A stretch of DNA of 64,000 nt, from positions 16,011,001 to 16,075,000 of the forward strand of contig NC_087093.1 of the NCBI RefSeq assembly GCF_963855985.1, written 5' to 3'. This document shows positions 53,123-63,542 of this stretch, piece after piece; the first letter of the stretch is position 1; every line of letters begins with the position of its first letter. The DNA is from Ostrinia nubilalis. Its lineage: Eukaryota > Arthropoda > Insecta > Lepidoptera > Crambidae. The translations under genes were made by a program, and so were the position numbers. A model generated the notes under the pieces. It was not told the origin of the DNA. It was given only the letters and a program-made list of their open reading frames with translations, and did no database searches.

Positions 53123-55416
53123 TAAGATCCCGCTATACAACGACCTTCACCGAGATGCTTATTTGATGAAACATTTATTTTATATTCAATTTAACATGTC
53201 AATAATTATATTGCTTAAGGGTTGCCTAATAAATTTCAGTCCAGGATATGATTAATTAATAATTAAAAATAGATATTTTTTTAAATATTTCATCGGTTTG
53301 ACTATTAAACAAACTCCATACCAATCGAAAGTATGAAGCCCGTAGAATATGCAAACGTTAGGTTGCCTATTCTTTTCCAGTCATAACTCTCGGGTTGCCA
53401 GGTATAAACAGGTAAATTGATAGAGCATTTTGCACCGGTCTGATAATTTAATCAAATTTAAATGAAAATAAAGATTATTTCATTATGAACACGGTGGTAT
53501 AGGGTTGCCTGCGAAAAATCAGTCCTGAATGACGGTTGTCGAATTTTGTAAAGTGAAATTAAAACTGAAAGGTGACATTTTTCGAGTAGTTGGCAACATT
53601 TGGGAAAGACGAGTTGTATGAGGCGTTTGTGTGTCTTGTCAAAAGGTATCGCTTGGGTGAAGAAATTTCTCCAGTGTTGCCATGCTTTGGGAGATTCGGT
53701 CCAAAAATGTCGAAAGTGGAAATAACGACTTCCGGTCAAAAATTTGGATGACGCCTCCTGCAAAAGGGTCGTGCAAATGATATTTGACCATTTTCATCTC
53801 GATCACCTGGCAACACTGGCAGCTACGGGGAAAAGTATTTTTTTTTCGACATGGGTGTCTTTAAAGTTAAGGACGGACAGAAGGAGATATGGCAGAAAAC
53901 ATCCAAAAATGGGGTTTGGTCGGTTATACGACCCAAATTATGGGAAAAATCCGAAAATTCAGAAAATCAAGATGGCGACCGAGTGAGCGGCCATTTTGTA
54001 AAAAGTTTCAGATTTCTGATTTTTAAAATTCATTTTTTTGGCAGTTTTCAACATTTGGGAAAGTCGAGTTGTACAGAGCGATTACGTAGTTTGCTGAGGA
54101 GTATCGTTTGGAAAAACAACATTTTCCAGTGTTGCTATACTTTGAAAGATTTGGTCAAAACATATAAAAAATGGAAATAACGACTTTTGGTCCAAAATTT
54201 GGCTGACGCCTCCTGCAAATAGGTCAAACTAATGACATTTGACTATTTTTATCTCGATTACCTGGCAACACTGGCAGTTACGGGGCCACAAAATTTTGGG
54301 ACGTTTTAAGGAATTGTTTCACGGGATTGGTTTAAGTTAGAAAAAAAGTAAAAATGGGTTTCGGCGCGGAAAATGGTCTAGATTAAGCGAAAAATGCAAT
54401 AAGTATGGCAACACTGGAAAATGTTGTTTTTCCAAACGATACTCCTCAGCAAACTACGTAATCGCTCTGTACAACTCGACTTTCCCAAATGTTGCCAACT
54501 GCCAAAAAAATTAATTTGAACAATCAGAAATCTGAAACTTTTTACAAAATGGCCATCACTCGGTCGCCATCTTGATTTTCTGAATTTTCGGATTTTTCCC
54601 ATAATTTGGGTCGTATAACTGACCAAACCCCATTTTTGGATTTTTTCTGCCATATCTCCTTCTGTCCGTCCTTAACTTTAAAGACACCCATGTCGAAAAA
54701 AAAAACTTTTCCCCGTAGCTGCCAGTGTTGCCAGGTGATCGAGATGAAAATGGTCAAATATCATTTGCACGACCCTTTTGCAGGAGGCGTCATCCAAATT
54801 TTTGACCGGAAGTCGTTATTTCCACTTTCGACATTTTTGGACCAAATCTCCCAAAGCATGGCAACACTGGAGAAATTTCTTCACCCAAGCGATACCTTTT
54901 GACAAGACACACAAACGCCTCATACAACTCGTCTTTCCCAAATGTTGCCAACTACTCGAAAAATGTCACCTTTCAGTTTTTATTTCACTTTACAAAATTC
55001 GACAACCGTCATTCAGGACTGATTTTTCGCAGGCAACCCTATACCACCGTGTTCATAATGAAATAATCTTTATTTTCATTTAAATTTGATTAAATTATCA
55101 GACCGGTGCAAAATGCTCTATCAATTTACCTGTTTATACCTGGCAACCCGAGAGTTATGACTGGAAAAGAATAGGCAACCTAACGTTTGCATATTCTATG
55201 GGCTTCATACTTTCGATTGGTATGGAGTTTGTTTAATAGTCAAACCGATGAAATATTTAAAAAAATATCTATTTTTAATTATTAATTAATCATACCCTGG
55301 ACTGAAATTTATTAGGCAACCCTTAAGCAATATAATTATTGACATGTTAAATTGAATATAAAATATGTTTCATCAAATAAGCATCTCGGTAAAGGTCGTT
55401 GTATAGCGGGATCTTA
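53123..55416. mobile_element. Foldback element FB4 (2.3-kb palindrome)
   Basis: The left arm from TAAGATCCCGCTATACAACG mirrors the right arm ending CGTTGTATAGCGGGATCTTA. Arms are about 1 kb, with a loop near 54140-54400. Within the left arm a block of about 250 bp (53555-53825) is repeated in direct orientation at about 54025-54280. The many 70-110 codon frames in both arms mirror one another and do not show a known domain. No clear target duplication is seen. Confidence 0.88.
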
Positions 55417-55837
55417 GACTATTAGTCAATTTTTTAAACATAACAGCTACACTATTTGTTAGTAGGTACATTGTCTGCTTTATTTTATTGCCATTATCTA
55501 CACTGCAAAGTAATTCAATTTTAAATTAAATAGGGATGGACGTCATCACATTTACAAATATCTTTTCATCAATATCATCATTATCAGGTCATTTAGTCTC
55601 CACAGGAGAATGACATTCTCTAATTTACCAGAGGCAAATGGAGGATGCGGCCTACACTCCCCACTACAAATATCTTATTTAATTAATTGTAATACAGGTG
55701 ATTTTGCAACAAATTATGTGATTTTGCAACAAATTATGTGCTTTTGGTATTATTTATTTATTGCACAGAAGACGGCACAGCAAGGTTAACGCTGTAGCAT
55801 CTTTATGAAAGAGGTGCTGCTATTTAGCAATAAAATA
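55417..55837. other. Gene-free stretch
   Basis: Contains a two-unit tandem repeat (GTGATTTTGCAACAAATTAT twice at about 55698-55738) and a fragment (TTTAGTCTCCACAGGAGAAT) of a probable interspersed repeat. Confidence 0.5.
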
Positions 55838-56162
55838 TAGTCGACAGTTACGAGATCGAATCAGAAATGAGGAGATCCGTAAACAAACTAAAGTCGCTGA
55901 CATAGCCCGATGGATTAGCAAACTGAAGTGGCAGTGGGCAGGGCACATAGTACGCAGAACTGACGGCCGATGAAGCAGCAAGGTTCTGGAGTGGAGGCCG
56001 CGTACCGGAAAACGCAGCGTGGGACGTCCACCCACAAGGTGGACCGACGACATCATAAAGGTAGCAGGAAAACGCTGGACGCAGGCCGCTATCAACCGGA
56101 TAACATGGAAAGCATTGGGGAAGGCCTATGTTCAGCAGTGGACGTCCTATGAGGCGTCCTAG
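55838..56162 (+). pseudogene. RTE-like LINE, C-terminal coding fragment
   Basis: About 105 codons of the polyprotein end: ARWISKLKWQWAGHIVRRTD, then an in-frame TGA where the family has a tryptophan codon, then GRPPTRWTDDIIKVAGKRW and a final YVQQWTSYEAS before TAG and a GATGATGATG tail. Same subfamily as 2553-2663 and 38246-38372, and the longest copy. Confidence 0.8.
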
Positions 56163-56406
56163 GCTGAGATGATGATGATGATGAAGACAGTACAGCTTAT
56201 GAAAATGAAGAAACGCAGCGTCATAAACTGCAATACCTCGCCGTATGAGCTCCATAATATCAATTTGTCTACATCTGTGAGCGCAAGTTAGCTAACAAGC
56301 GCTAAGCCAGTCGGCTACGTCGCTGTGTTTGACGTGGTTCCACTGATAATGAGTTCTTTGTTGGTTACAGACAATCCAAAGGTCTTATTAATAGGTTTTA
56401 TAGTTC

Positions 56407-56562
56407 ACTAGCGGCCGCCCGCCACACTAACAACCGGTCCGTATGGACATTTTGACACCTGCACATTCCAACCGTTGAGCGTTTTTTCGCATTGACTACC
56501 CAGTCCCTGAATGCCTTTGAGTTTTATATATTTAGACGAGCTTTATATAATATAGATTACTT
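56407..56562 (+). repeat. ACTAGCGGCCGCCCGC interspersed repeat, short copy
   Basis: Starts CTAGCGGCCGCCCGCCACAC and ends TTATATAATATAGATTA. Non-coding. Confidence 0.6.
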
Positions 56563-56844
56563 ACATTACTCCATACTCTTAACCCTTACCTAGGCGCATT
56601 AAAAAAATCACACAATTAGGCGCATGGGGTCTTGAGTGACCCCAAACAAATATTGGGAAAGGAGTGTCAAAAAGAAATAAAATGAAATGTATTTTATGGT
56701 AATTAATAAAGTTCTTTAATATAATTAACTTTAAGGAACAAAAACATTACTGGAACATTATATCTATTAAAAAAATAAAAAAATATAACCCTTCTCTCAA
56801 AACTATTTTTTTGGCATGGCCGAGATCAACTTAAAAAATAATAA

Positions 56845-57040
56845 CTAATCAGTCTCATCAGCGGAGTTTTCTGTTCTGCATCCGACACAATAAACTCTCG
56901 AGTGCTGCTGACAAATAAATTTATGACATTTAAAGCATTTTGTTGGCAGTTTTTTGTCGTTTTTTCTAGGACATGATGAACAGCGCCCGCGCTTAGCTGT
57001 CGATTGTTGGACCGTCTCGTCCACATCATGACCTCTGATG
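56845..57040 (-). pseudogene. piggyBac transposase C-terminal cysteine-rich domain
   Basis: In a frame different from the N-terminal part, this encodes KRGRCSSCPRK, then CFKCHKFICQQH, then CVGC and a stop at 56845. The Cys/His pattern is the zinc-binding DNA-recognition domain at the end of piggyBac transposases. All expected cysteines are present. Confidence 0.85.
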
Positions 57041-57449
57041 GAAGTGCATCACGATCTCTTCCGAACTTTTCCTTTATTTTATCTATATACAAATTGGTAT
57101 TTGTGACCAAAAGTTCAATAACCACACTGTCAAAGAACAATTGAAATCATTCAAGGGGAGATTTGGCGTTCTTTGCATACTCTTTGACTCCTGGTAAGTG
57201 AAGAATAATATTTTGTGCTCGGGTCCTTACTGCGTTAGATGGTGGTACTTTAGACCATTTCACTTTCGGGCCATTTCTGTGAGTATGTCGAGATAAAAAA
57301 AAGTTACCTTCCGATGGTTCAGGGCTGTCTTGAATATCTTCGGACTCTTCAATTTCGCTTTCTGAATCATGAGCTCTATCAATAGCAGCAGTATTTACCG
57401 TTTCGTCTTCCGAATCCGAACCAGCTACATCTTGCTCTTCATCAGACAC
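57000..57449 (-). pseudogene. piggyBac transposase N-terminal part
   Basis: Starts at the ATG at 57449 with an acidic, Ser/Glu-rich N-terminus, then RAQNIILHLPGVKEYA. After an in-frame TGA at 57149-57147 the same frame continues (VTNTNLYIDKIKEKFGRDRD), a conserved stretch before the catalytic core. At about 57040 it joins sequence from the C-terminal end, so the whole DDD core is missing. Confidence 0.88.
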
Positions 57450-57892
57450 TTCTTCCAGTTATTGCAAATTTGTCTTTCGTTAGACATTTCAAATCGGTAA
57501 AAAACTGAAAAAAAAAGGAAAAAGACTCAAAATAAACACAAAATCACATAAAACAATTACGTAGTATATAAACACATACATACACACAAAAATAATTAAC
57601 AATATACTCATATAAACTAAAAGAAAACATAATAGTTAAAACTTACCTCCTCCAAAAAATGTAACGTAACTGGTCGCATGGGGTCAGCCCTCTAGACAGC
57701 AGCAATACGTGCGCGCGCGTTGATATTTTGGACGCGACTAATTTGCGTACCCCGTGGGGAGTGAGGAAGCTAGAAAGAGCGCGAGCGCGCTCTAATCACT
57801 GTAAAACATTTTTTTTTTAATTTGGAGTCGCCTTGACCCCATGCGCCTAATTAAGGGTTAAGTTTTGTATTTACTCGAATTTTGTGTGACGA

Positions 57893-58065
57893 TGATAGAG
57901 CCAAAGCGCACGATGCGTTGCGGCGCCGCACCGCAAATATTTCTACGTACCGCGCGGCAGTGCTCGTATGCCCGCCCCAGATATTTTCTATTGAAGACGA
58001 CGCAGCGACACCACTCCGACGTCGCACCAATCGCCGTAACGCATCGTTTTGGTTCTCATAATCTC
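57893..58065. mobile_element. Possible inverted-repeat element
   Basis: GAGCCAAAGCGCACGATGCG near the left pairs imperfectly with CGCATCGTTTTGGTTCTC near the right. The open frame across it (57865-58116) has no domain. 58066-58414 is unrecognised. Confidence 0.45.
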
Positions 58066-58414
58066 ACTCATAGTGTCGGTTTTATTTTATGTAATTTCAC
58101 AACAGTTGGTAGGTAGGTACGTGGATATTTTAAAAAATGCTATAATATTTACCTATAAAGTTTATTAGTAAAAAAAAATAGGTCGTTTGTAAATGACACT
58201 CAAGTCTACTTGCAACAAGATACTAAGCAGGGACAGCACGAGGCTGTACAACCATTAATTGACTGCACTAACACCAGATTAGACGTAAGACTGGGAAGCT
58301 GAATAATGGGCCACAGCTACTATAAATCGCTCCACGTGCCCGCCAGCTCACTTTGAACAGGCTTACTCGCATAAGATAGTAGCGTCGTGTTTGTAAAAAA
58401 TCTACATAATTATA

Positions 58415-60028
58415 CAGGATGTTTAGTGGAAGGTTAGACAAACTCGTAACTAGCTATCCACTCATTATATAGATCTGAAATTTATTTTATTTGACTAACG
58501 ACGTATTCGATATTAGTATCAAATAAAAAAAGCGGTTGAAAACACGTGAGAAAAAAAATTGAAGCAGTTTTCAGGTCAAATTTCGGAAAAAAATAAATAA
58601 AAACAAAAATGTCAATTAACCTTTAACTATGGACGTGAAAAAATAATCACACTCCCATGGACGTCGGGTCTCACAGGCCCCTATCTAAAATTCTTCATAA
58701 TTTCATAACTGAACCAATTTGAATTTATCAAAGAGTTGATATATATCTAATAACTATTAATAAAGGATCTAGTAGTAAATGTCATTAATTTTTAATCATT
58801 ATTTAATTATTTTTTGCAAATTTAAAAAACATAGACATTTTTCAGTGTTAATTAGTGATGATGACACAGAAAACCTGTTAATAGTTATTAGTTAAATTAC
58901 TTACTTTAGGTATGCTAACTATAAATAAACATTCTGTCAGCAAAATTTTATTTATGTAACAAAATTGTCAACCTTTACCTTTATCAACATTGTTTTGGTG
59001 TAATTATTTATAATATCTGTTTAATAAGCACTAACTTACATAATAAGTATGGATACCTAAAACACAGGCAAACATTTTTGCTTAGTTTAGGTATACTACC
59101 TTAATTAAAATATTGTTAATAACCAAATAATTTCATAGCCCCATTTAAGTTTCTTGTATTTAGGCTAAGTCTTTATTCAATAAATTTATCTTATCTTATC
59201 TTATCTTAATTGACTTGGCATCACATATAGGCTCCTTGATAACAGTCGATTAATAATAAATCAAACTAATATTTTTTTCCTTGCTAATTATTAACTATGT
59301 AACATAAAAACATAAACAGAATTTCTGAAAGACATAAAATAAACATTTTGACAAGGGTTAAACTTACTAAAATTATAAACAGTGGCCTAGAACACTAAAG
59401 ACAAATTATCTCTACAGGCATGTGTCATCTTTCTTTGAGAGCTTTGATGGGCAAAATGTACATCATTCAGAATCGGAATCTGCAGCAATGGTGCCTTCTA
59501 AGACATCTAAACTCAAAAGAAGGATCGTCTATAAGTAAAACCTTACTTCTGGAATGTTACTTAGATAGTTGGGCTAATAATATAGCTGATGTACTCAGAT
59601 ACTTTCTGCCAGTATGTATTCTTAAACAAGAACAATTTACAACATATTATAATGATAAAATATAAAAAAAATATGGTTGACAAGTCACATCCATACAAAT
59701 ATGTTTGTATGGAAATTATAGTAATCGGGTCTCCCAGACCCCGATAAAATTTTGGATGGTTATTACTCACGTAATAAGTGCCGGAAGACGCGATTTTATG
59801 CCTTCTCGGTCCAAACACAGTTAAAACTGAAGCTACTGAGATGGTCGAGAGCAGCACGTGGCGGGAAGGTGTTTAAACCGAGAAATTGACAAGGGGGGTG
59901 GGCCTCTGAGACCCGACGTCCATAGTTAAAGGTTAAAATAAAAGTAGCCCACTTAGGGACCAATGGCCGAACTTGTATTCTTACCTATACACCCACAAAG
60001 TTTGTCTAATCCCTCGCAAAACACCCTG
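58415..60028. mobile_element. CAGG(A/G)TG element hosting a piggyBac-type element
   Basis: The left end CAGGATGTTTAGTGGAAGG and right end CCCTCGCAAAACACCCTG are imperfect inverted repeats, both followed inward by a TTAGACAAACT motif (inverted at the right), and flanked by TATA (58411-58414 and 60029-60032). Most of the interior is the nested element at 58620-59932. Confidence 0.75.
58620..59932. mobile_element. piggyBac-type element with TTAA duplication
   Basis: The ends CCTTTAACTATGGACG and CGTCCATAGTTAAAGG are perfect inverted repeats between TTAA duplications (58616-58619 and 59933-59936). Subterminal GGGTCTCACAGGCCCC and GTGGGCCTCTGAGACCC also mirror each other. No recognisable transposase; an 81-codon frame at 59420-59665 is not supported. 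59160-59210 holds a TTATC tandem repeat like a LINE tail. Confidence 0.85.
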
Positions 60029-60032
60029 TATA

Positions 60033-60942
60033 GAAATTAACATGTGGCATCGTATAGCTGTATTTTTTTTAAAATTGGTAATTATTATAGTTATTTTTCT
60101 GTGGTACCTATGTAGAGTTGTGCAAACACTGAAATAATAAATTAAAATTCAACAGTCAACGGGAACAGTTTTCATTAAGTGCAGCCAACTAATTAATTAT
60201 TTGTATTGAATTATTGTTCCATTTTCTTCCCGAAACTTTAAATTTTTGACGAATTTCAATATCTAATTACTACTTGTGACATATCATTGGAAAGAAGATA
60301 AACTAGAGATGTTTTTAAGATCATTGGCCATCCACTATCACCTATATTTAGATTATTAGGTAGTAAAGTAAACATTTCGGTAAACACACGTTAAGGGGCT
60401 AAGGGCCACGTAAATGATTTACGAGTACAACGTTAACGGTCATCACGTTAACGACTCCAATATGTTACGCATCAAATTCACATTACGCCTTTTCTTAGGA
60501 AACCGCAAGCTTCGTAAGTACCTACCTGACATTTTGTATTTTTGCCCAAGGCTATACTTTTCAGATATGTTTTGGTCAAATGGTATATAAATACTGTAAA
60601 CGTTGCATATTTGTTCCTATCTATCATAGTTCTTACCACAAGATGTTATGAAAATTCAAAAACGAAACGTCTCATTAATTTATAGGTACATTGAGCTTCT
60701 TGTACCAGAAGTTAATTTTCTAGTGAAACTATGCTACTTTATTCAATTCTATAATACATTTACAAAAAACTTTAAAAATTACTTCAACAAAATTAATTAA
60801 TATTATTTTTTCTCTGCAGATGTTTAGGGACTTACCAAGAAAAAATAATTTTAATTCTAAGTTTCCCAAAAATCTTTTCTGACGGATGGTAACCGACTTT
60901 GATCATTTGCGGCATGTTAGTGCCAAAAGCAGTAGAGTAGAC
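60033..60942. other. Gene-free stretch
   Basis: No gene or element recognised. Confidence 0.5.
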
Positions 60943-61169
60943 CAGCGGTTCCCGGATGGTGGTCCGCGGAACCCTGGGGTTCCGTGGAAAGGCCGCAAGG
61001 GTTCCGTAAAAAATATTATCCCACGTTTCGTAACCGACGTTGTTCGCTCGCTCCGACTTGTTTACGCACAAGGGAGGGGCAGGGCGTGCGGGCGGAGTAG
61101 TACGGGGGTTCCGCTAGGAAAAGTATAATCAATTAGGGTTCCTTGGCAAAAAAAAATTGGGAAACCCTG
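60943..61169. mobile_element. hAT-like MITE (227 bp)
   Basis: The left end CAGCGGTTCCC and right end GGGAAACCCTG are inverted. Flanks are GAGTAGAC (60935-60942) and GAGTAGAA (61170-61177), an 8-bp duplication with one mismatch. Internal GGGTTCCGTGG and AGGGTTCCG repeats are present. Frames on both strands are artefacts. Confidence 0.85.
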
Positions 61170-61188
61170 GAGTAGAACACTGACTTAC

Positions 61189-61308
61189 TTGGCCGAAAGT
61201 TGGGTTGGGCTATTAATCAATATGGACAATAGGACATTTATGAAAGTCCGCACATTGGTATCGGCCAATTCGTCACACAAATTAGAATCGGGCCCAACTA
61301 TCGGCCGA
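61189..61308. mobile_element. Short inverted-repeat element
   Basis: TTGGCCGAAAGTTGGG at the left pairs with CCCAACTATCGGCCGA at the right; about 120 bp. No coding frame. Confidence 0.65.
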
Positions 61309-61590
61309 TTAAAAGTCTGAAGCCTGTGGGGTGTCACACTATTTACCTATGTAAGTAAGTACATTCAAGTAAAACAAACAATTGCCAAATGTTTATTATT
61401 TAGGTTTCCCATACTTATTTACAAAAACAACATCTTCGATAACAGGTCAAAAAGGATCTAAATGAGATTGTAACGTCGAAAAGCAAAAATCATTATCAAC
61501 CTTCCAACAAAGGCATATTTCCTCAATTGATTTATAAGGTTATTTAATAACTTCATTTGTTATAAATACGCTATACATTCAAAATCTGAG

Positions 61591-61703
61591 GTGGAATTGT
61601 GTAAAGCAGTTCATAACGTACGATTATTCTGTCAAACGGTTAACTAACTTTATCTTACGTTATGAACTGTCAAATGATTACGATTGCTTTACACAATTCC
61701 ACC
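61591..61703. mobile_element. Short palindromic element (113 bp)
   Basis: GTGGAATTGTGTAAAGCA at the left pairs with TGCTTTACACAATTCCAC region at the right, and CAGTTCATAACGTA pairs with TACGTTATGAACTG (with a small asymmetry). It lies 75 bases beyond the reductase stop codon, so it may be in the 3' untranslated region or just past it. Confidence 0.8.
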
Positions 61704-61751
61704 ACTGATGCAGAAATTCTGAATGTGACTTCTTTAATAGCTTCTTAATTA

Positions 61752-61757
61752 TTTATT
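61752..61757 (-). terminator. Possible polyadenylation signal of the reductase gene
   Basis: AATAAA on the minus strand about 20 bases after the stop codon at 61777. Confidence 0.5.
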
Positions 61758-61776
61758 ACTTTCGTTTTCAGACTGA

Positions 61777-62038
61777 TTATTTCACTCTACGTGGGTAAAT
61801 TTCGTTCTCTTTAATTATAAGAGACGACAGAAGATACTGTCTCACACCCTTAAAGAATATCTTGATGTACTCATCCCAGTCTATGTCATTTGGGTCGCAA
61901 GGGAATTTGGCTTTATCAGCATCGGACAAAGAAGCGTAGAGTTCCCTTGATCGGTCGTTCTTGAACACCCAGTTGTTAAGCTGGAAGTTGTCGTAGGCCG
62001 ATCTAGTTGTCAGAACTCTTTTCAAGAGTTTCACGTGC
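61777..62038 (-). CDS. Fatty acyl-CoA reductase, last coding exon
   Basis: Final exon: begins after TTTGCAG (acceptor AG at 62040-62039) and ends at TAA 61779-61777. It encodes the C-terminal part of the FAR_C region, with DNFQLNNWVFKNDRSRELY, SLSDADKAKFPCD, IDWDEYIKIFFKGVRQYLL. These enzymes reduce fatty acyl-CoA to a fatty alcohol using NADPH, usually at the endoplasmic reticulum or peroxisome, feeding wax, cuticular lipid or pheromone synthesis. The four exons in the window join in phase into 227 codons plus stop. The NADPH-binding Rossmann part lies beyond the right edge, so the exact role cannot be judged. Confidence 0.9.
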
Positions 62039-62077
62039 CTGCAAATTAAATGAAGATTTTTAAGCTATCTATGTCTA

Positions 62078-62231
62078 CAGGGTGTTCGGTAAATGGGTTT
62101 ATGAGCCGACACTAGCCCTTGTTAACTCGAAAATTATCAAAAATCGCGGAACATACACGGGAGTGATTCGGATAGCCCTACTGTTGCTCTACCTCTGGAC
62201 TTTAGCTTACACAAATTTTTGGGACACCCTG
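62078..62231. mobile_element. CAGGGTG element in reductase intron
   Basis: Starts CAGGGTGTTCGGTAAATGGG and ends GGGACACCCTG. It shares GAGCCGACACTAGCCC with 33812-34077 but its interior is different. Flanks are TCTA and TATA, so only TA is shared. Confidence 0.75.
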
Positions 62232-62344
62232 TATAAATTCTTGTAAAACTCATAAAACTAATTTTATTTTAGCAAGTAGGCTTTTAAAAAGCACTTTCAT
62301 ACGTCACAGTATTAACCCTACCACTGCTTCGGGACAATAAATGG

Positions 62345-62555
62345 CTAAAGCCTGGTCCGTGAGCACGTAGAATTTTGTCCAATGACCTCAAGCTACCCAT
62401 CCTTATCGCTCGCGCGTAATTATATTGCTGTCGCCACTGTGCGACGCGCGCCCGAAGTGAGTGTGCGAGCGCGACAGCAACATAATTACGCGCGAGCGAT
62501 AAGGATGGGTATCATCATTGGACAAAATTCTACGTGCTCACGGACCAGGCTTTAG
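62345..62555. mobile_element. Near-perfect palindromic element (about 210 bp) in reductase intron
   Basis: CTAAAGCCTGGTCCGTGAGC at the left pairs with GCTCACGGACCAGGCTTTAG at the right, and ATCCTTATCGCTCGCGCG pairs with its reverse complement nearer the centre. It interrupts a LINE 3' fragment (ACCACTGCTTCGGGACAAT on the left, GTGCTGAGAAGAAG on the right). Confidence 0.88.
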
Positions 62556-62585
62556 TGCTGAGAAGAAGCAGATAAAGTTACTTAC

Positions 62586-62712
62586 CTTGGATTTTTGCCT
62601 TTGATTCGAAGCATGAGATCGGCTGTATAAGCTGGTATCTTCATTCTCAGTAGCGTCAACAATTTGTACTTAATTTCGGATTCCGTATTAGTAAAATGTG
62701 GTTTTCTCTCAT
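62586..62712 (-). CDS. Fatty acyl-CoA reductase, third-from-edge exon
   Basis: 127 bp, acceptor AATTTTAG at its upstream side and donor AAG/GTAAG at 62585. It encodes KPHFTNTESEIKYKLLTLLR then IPAYTADLMLRIKGKNP, the segment preceding the final FAR_C exon. Both junction phases agree with its neighbours. The following intron (62039-62585) contains two inverted-repeat elements and a LINE end. Confidence 0.88.
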
Positions 62713-63037
62713 CTAAAATTATTTTTGAAATATTTTATTTAATCACATTTCTACAAACAGATACAAGAGGCCTATTATACGACCCGTAAAGAAGGATACA
62801 TGTTTCATTATTGCAGCTAAATGTGACATGTGAAACGTTGCTAGAATTGTTATGGTATTGAGTCTTATAATAGGTTCGGCTTCAACCTCTCAGAACATAA
62901 AGAAGGTAATGTTTAAAACATTTGTAAAAAAAAACAGGTTGAATATTAAATTTTTCCACGGGTCCATAGAAAAAACTTCTCGTAAATTAGAAGATAGTAT
63001 GCTGTGTCATCAAAATAACAATAAAATTAATACTCAC

Positions 63038-63147
63038 AATAACCAAATTTCATATTTTCGCGGATGAAACCTTCGTGAAAATTCCTCCAAAGAATCGGAT
63101 TTGATCCAGACGAAGTACTATTGTAAACCGGTACAATCCCGTTTTCG
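63038..63147 (-). CDS. Fatty acyl-CoA reductase, second-from-edge exon
   Basis: 110 bp between TTTGCAG and GTGAGTA. It encodes ENGIVPVYNSTSSGSNPILW then RNFHEGFIRENMKFGY; the VYN..SG..NP.. pattern is the usual bridge between the reductase domain and the FAR_C domain. It joins the preceding exon through a split serine codon and the next through a split tyrosine codon. Confidence 0.88.
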
Positions 63148-63392
63148 CTGCAAATAAAATTATTAATGAATTATTTTTGGAACCAAAAATCAAATTTAAA
63201 AAAAAGGATAAAGGTGTGCTATCAAATTACTAGCATCCTCTATACAAACGTATGATACATATTTCTGTTGCAAAACAACGCTAATTACTACTATCCAATT
63301 ACAATCGAAGCAGCAAAGTAAAGTTTTATTAATATTTTCTGGCGTTAAGAGTCGCATATTTTTTAAATAACTTCAAAAATAGAATTTTCTAA

Positions 63393-63475
63393 GGTGGTAA
63401 TCGAACCCCAGAGATGGTGAGAGCAGTCGCCCGATAAACGAAAGGTCGTGGTTTCGATTCCCACCTTAGGCAGTT
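63393..63475 (+). mobile_element. Short SINE-like inverted repeat in reductase intron
   Basis: CTAAGGTGGTAATCGAACCC at the left pairs with GGTTTCGATTCCCACCTTAG at the right. The right half has a pol III B-box-like GGTTTCGATTCC preceded by GTCGCCCGATAAACGAAAGG, as in some tRNA-derived SINEs. It does not fold as a normal tRNA. Confidence 0.5.
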
Positions 63476-63542
63476 CGAATTTTTCAAGTTATTTACTAAA
63501 TGCTAAGAAATTTTAATAACTGTTAATTTGCTGATCACATAC

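Larger units (their letters stand above)
56583..57857 (-). mobile_element. piggyBac-type element, internally deleted
   Basis: The ends CCCTTACCTAGGCGC and GCGCCTAATTAAGGG are inverted and sit between TTAA duplications (56579-56582 and 57858-57861), the hallmark of piggyBac. GACCCCATGCGCC occurs near both ends. It is 1275 bp, about half the usual length, with both transposase ends kept and the middle lost. Confidence 0.92.

Noticed and set aside
53458..55083. Frames of 70-109 residues in both arms of FB4
   Set aside because: They are mirrored pairs, overlap on both strands and match no domain I know.
57865..58116. 83-residue frame to the right of the piggyBac element
   Set aside because: It spans imperfect inverted repeats and has no recognisable domain or exon signals.
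63393..63475. Possible tRNA gene in the reductase intron
   Set aside because: The outer halves form one long hairpin and no cloverleaf with an anticodon arm can be drawn.
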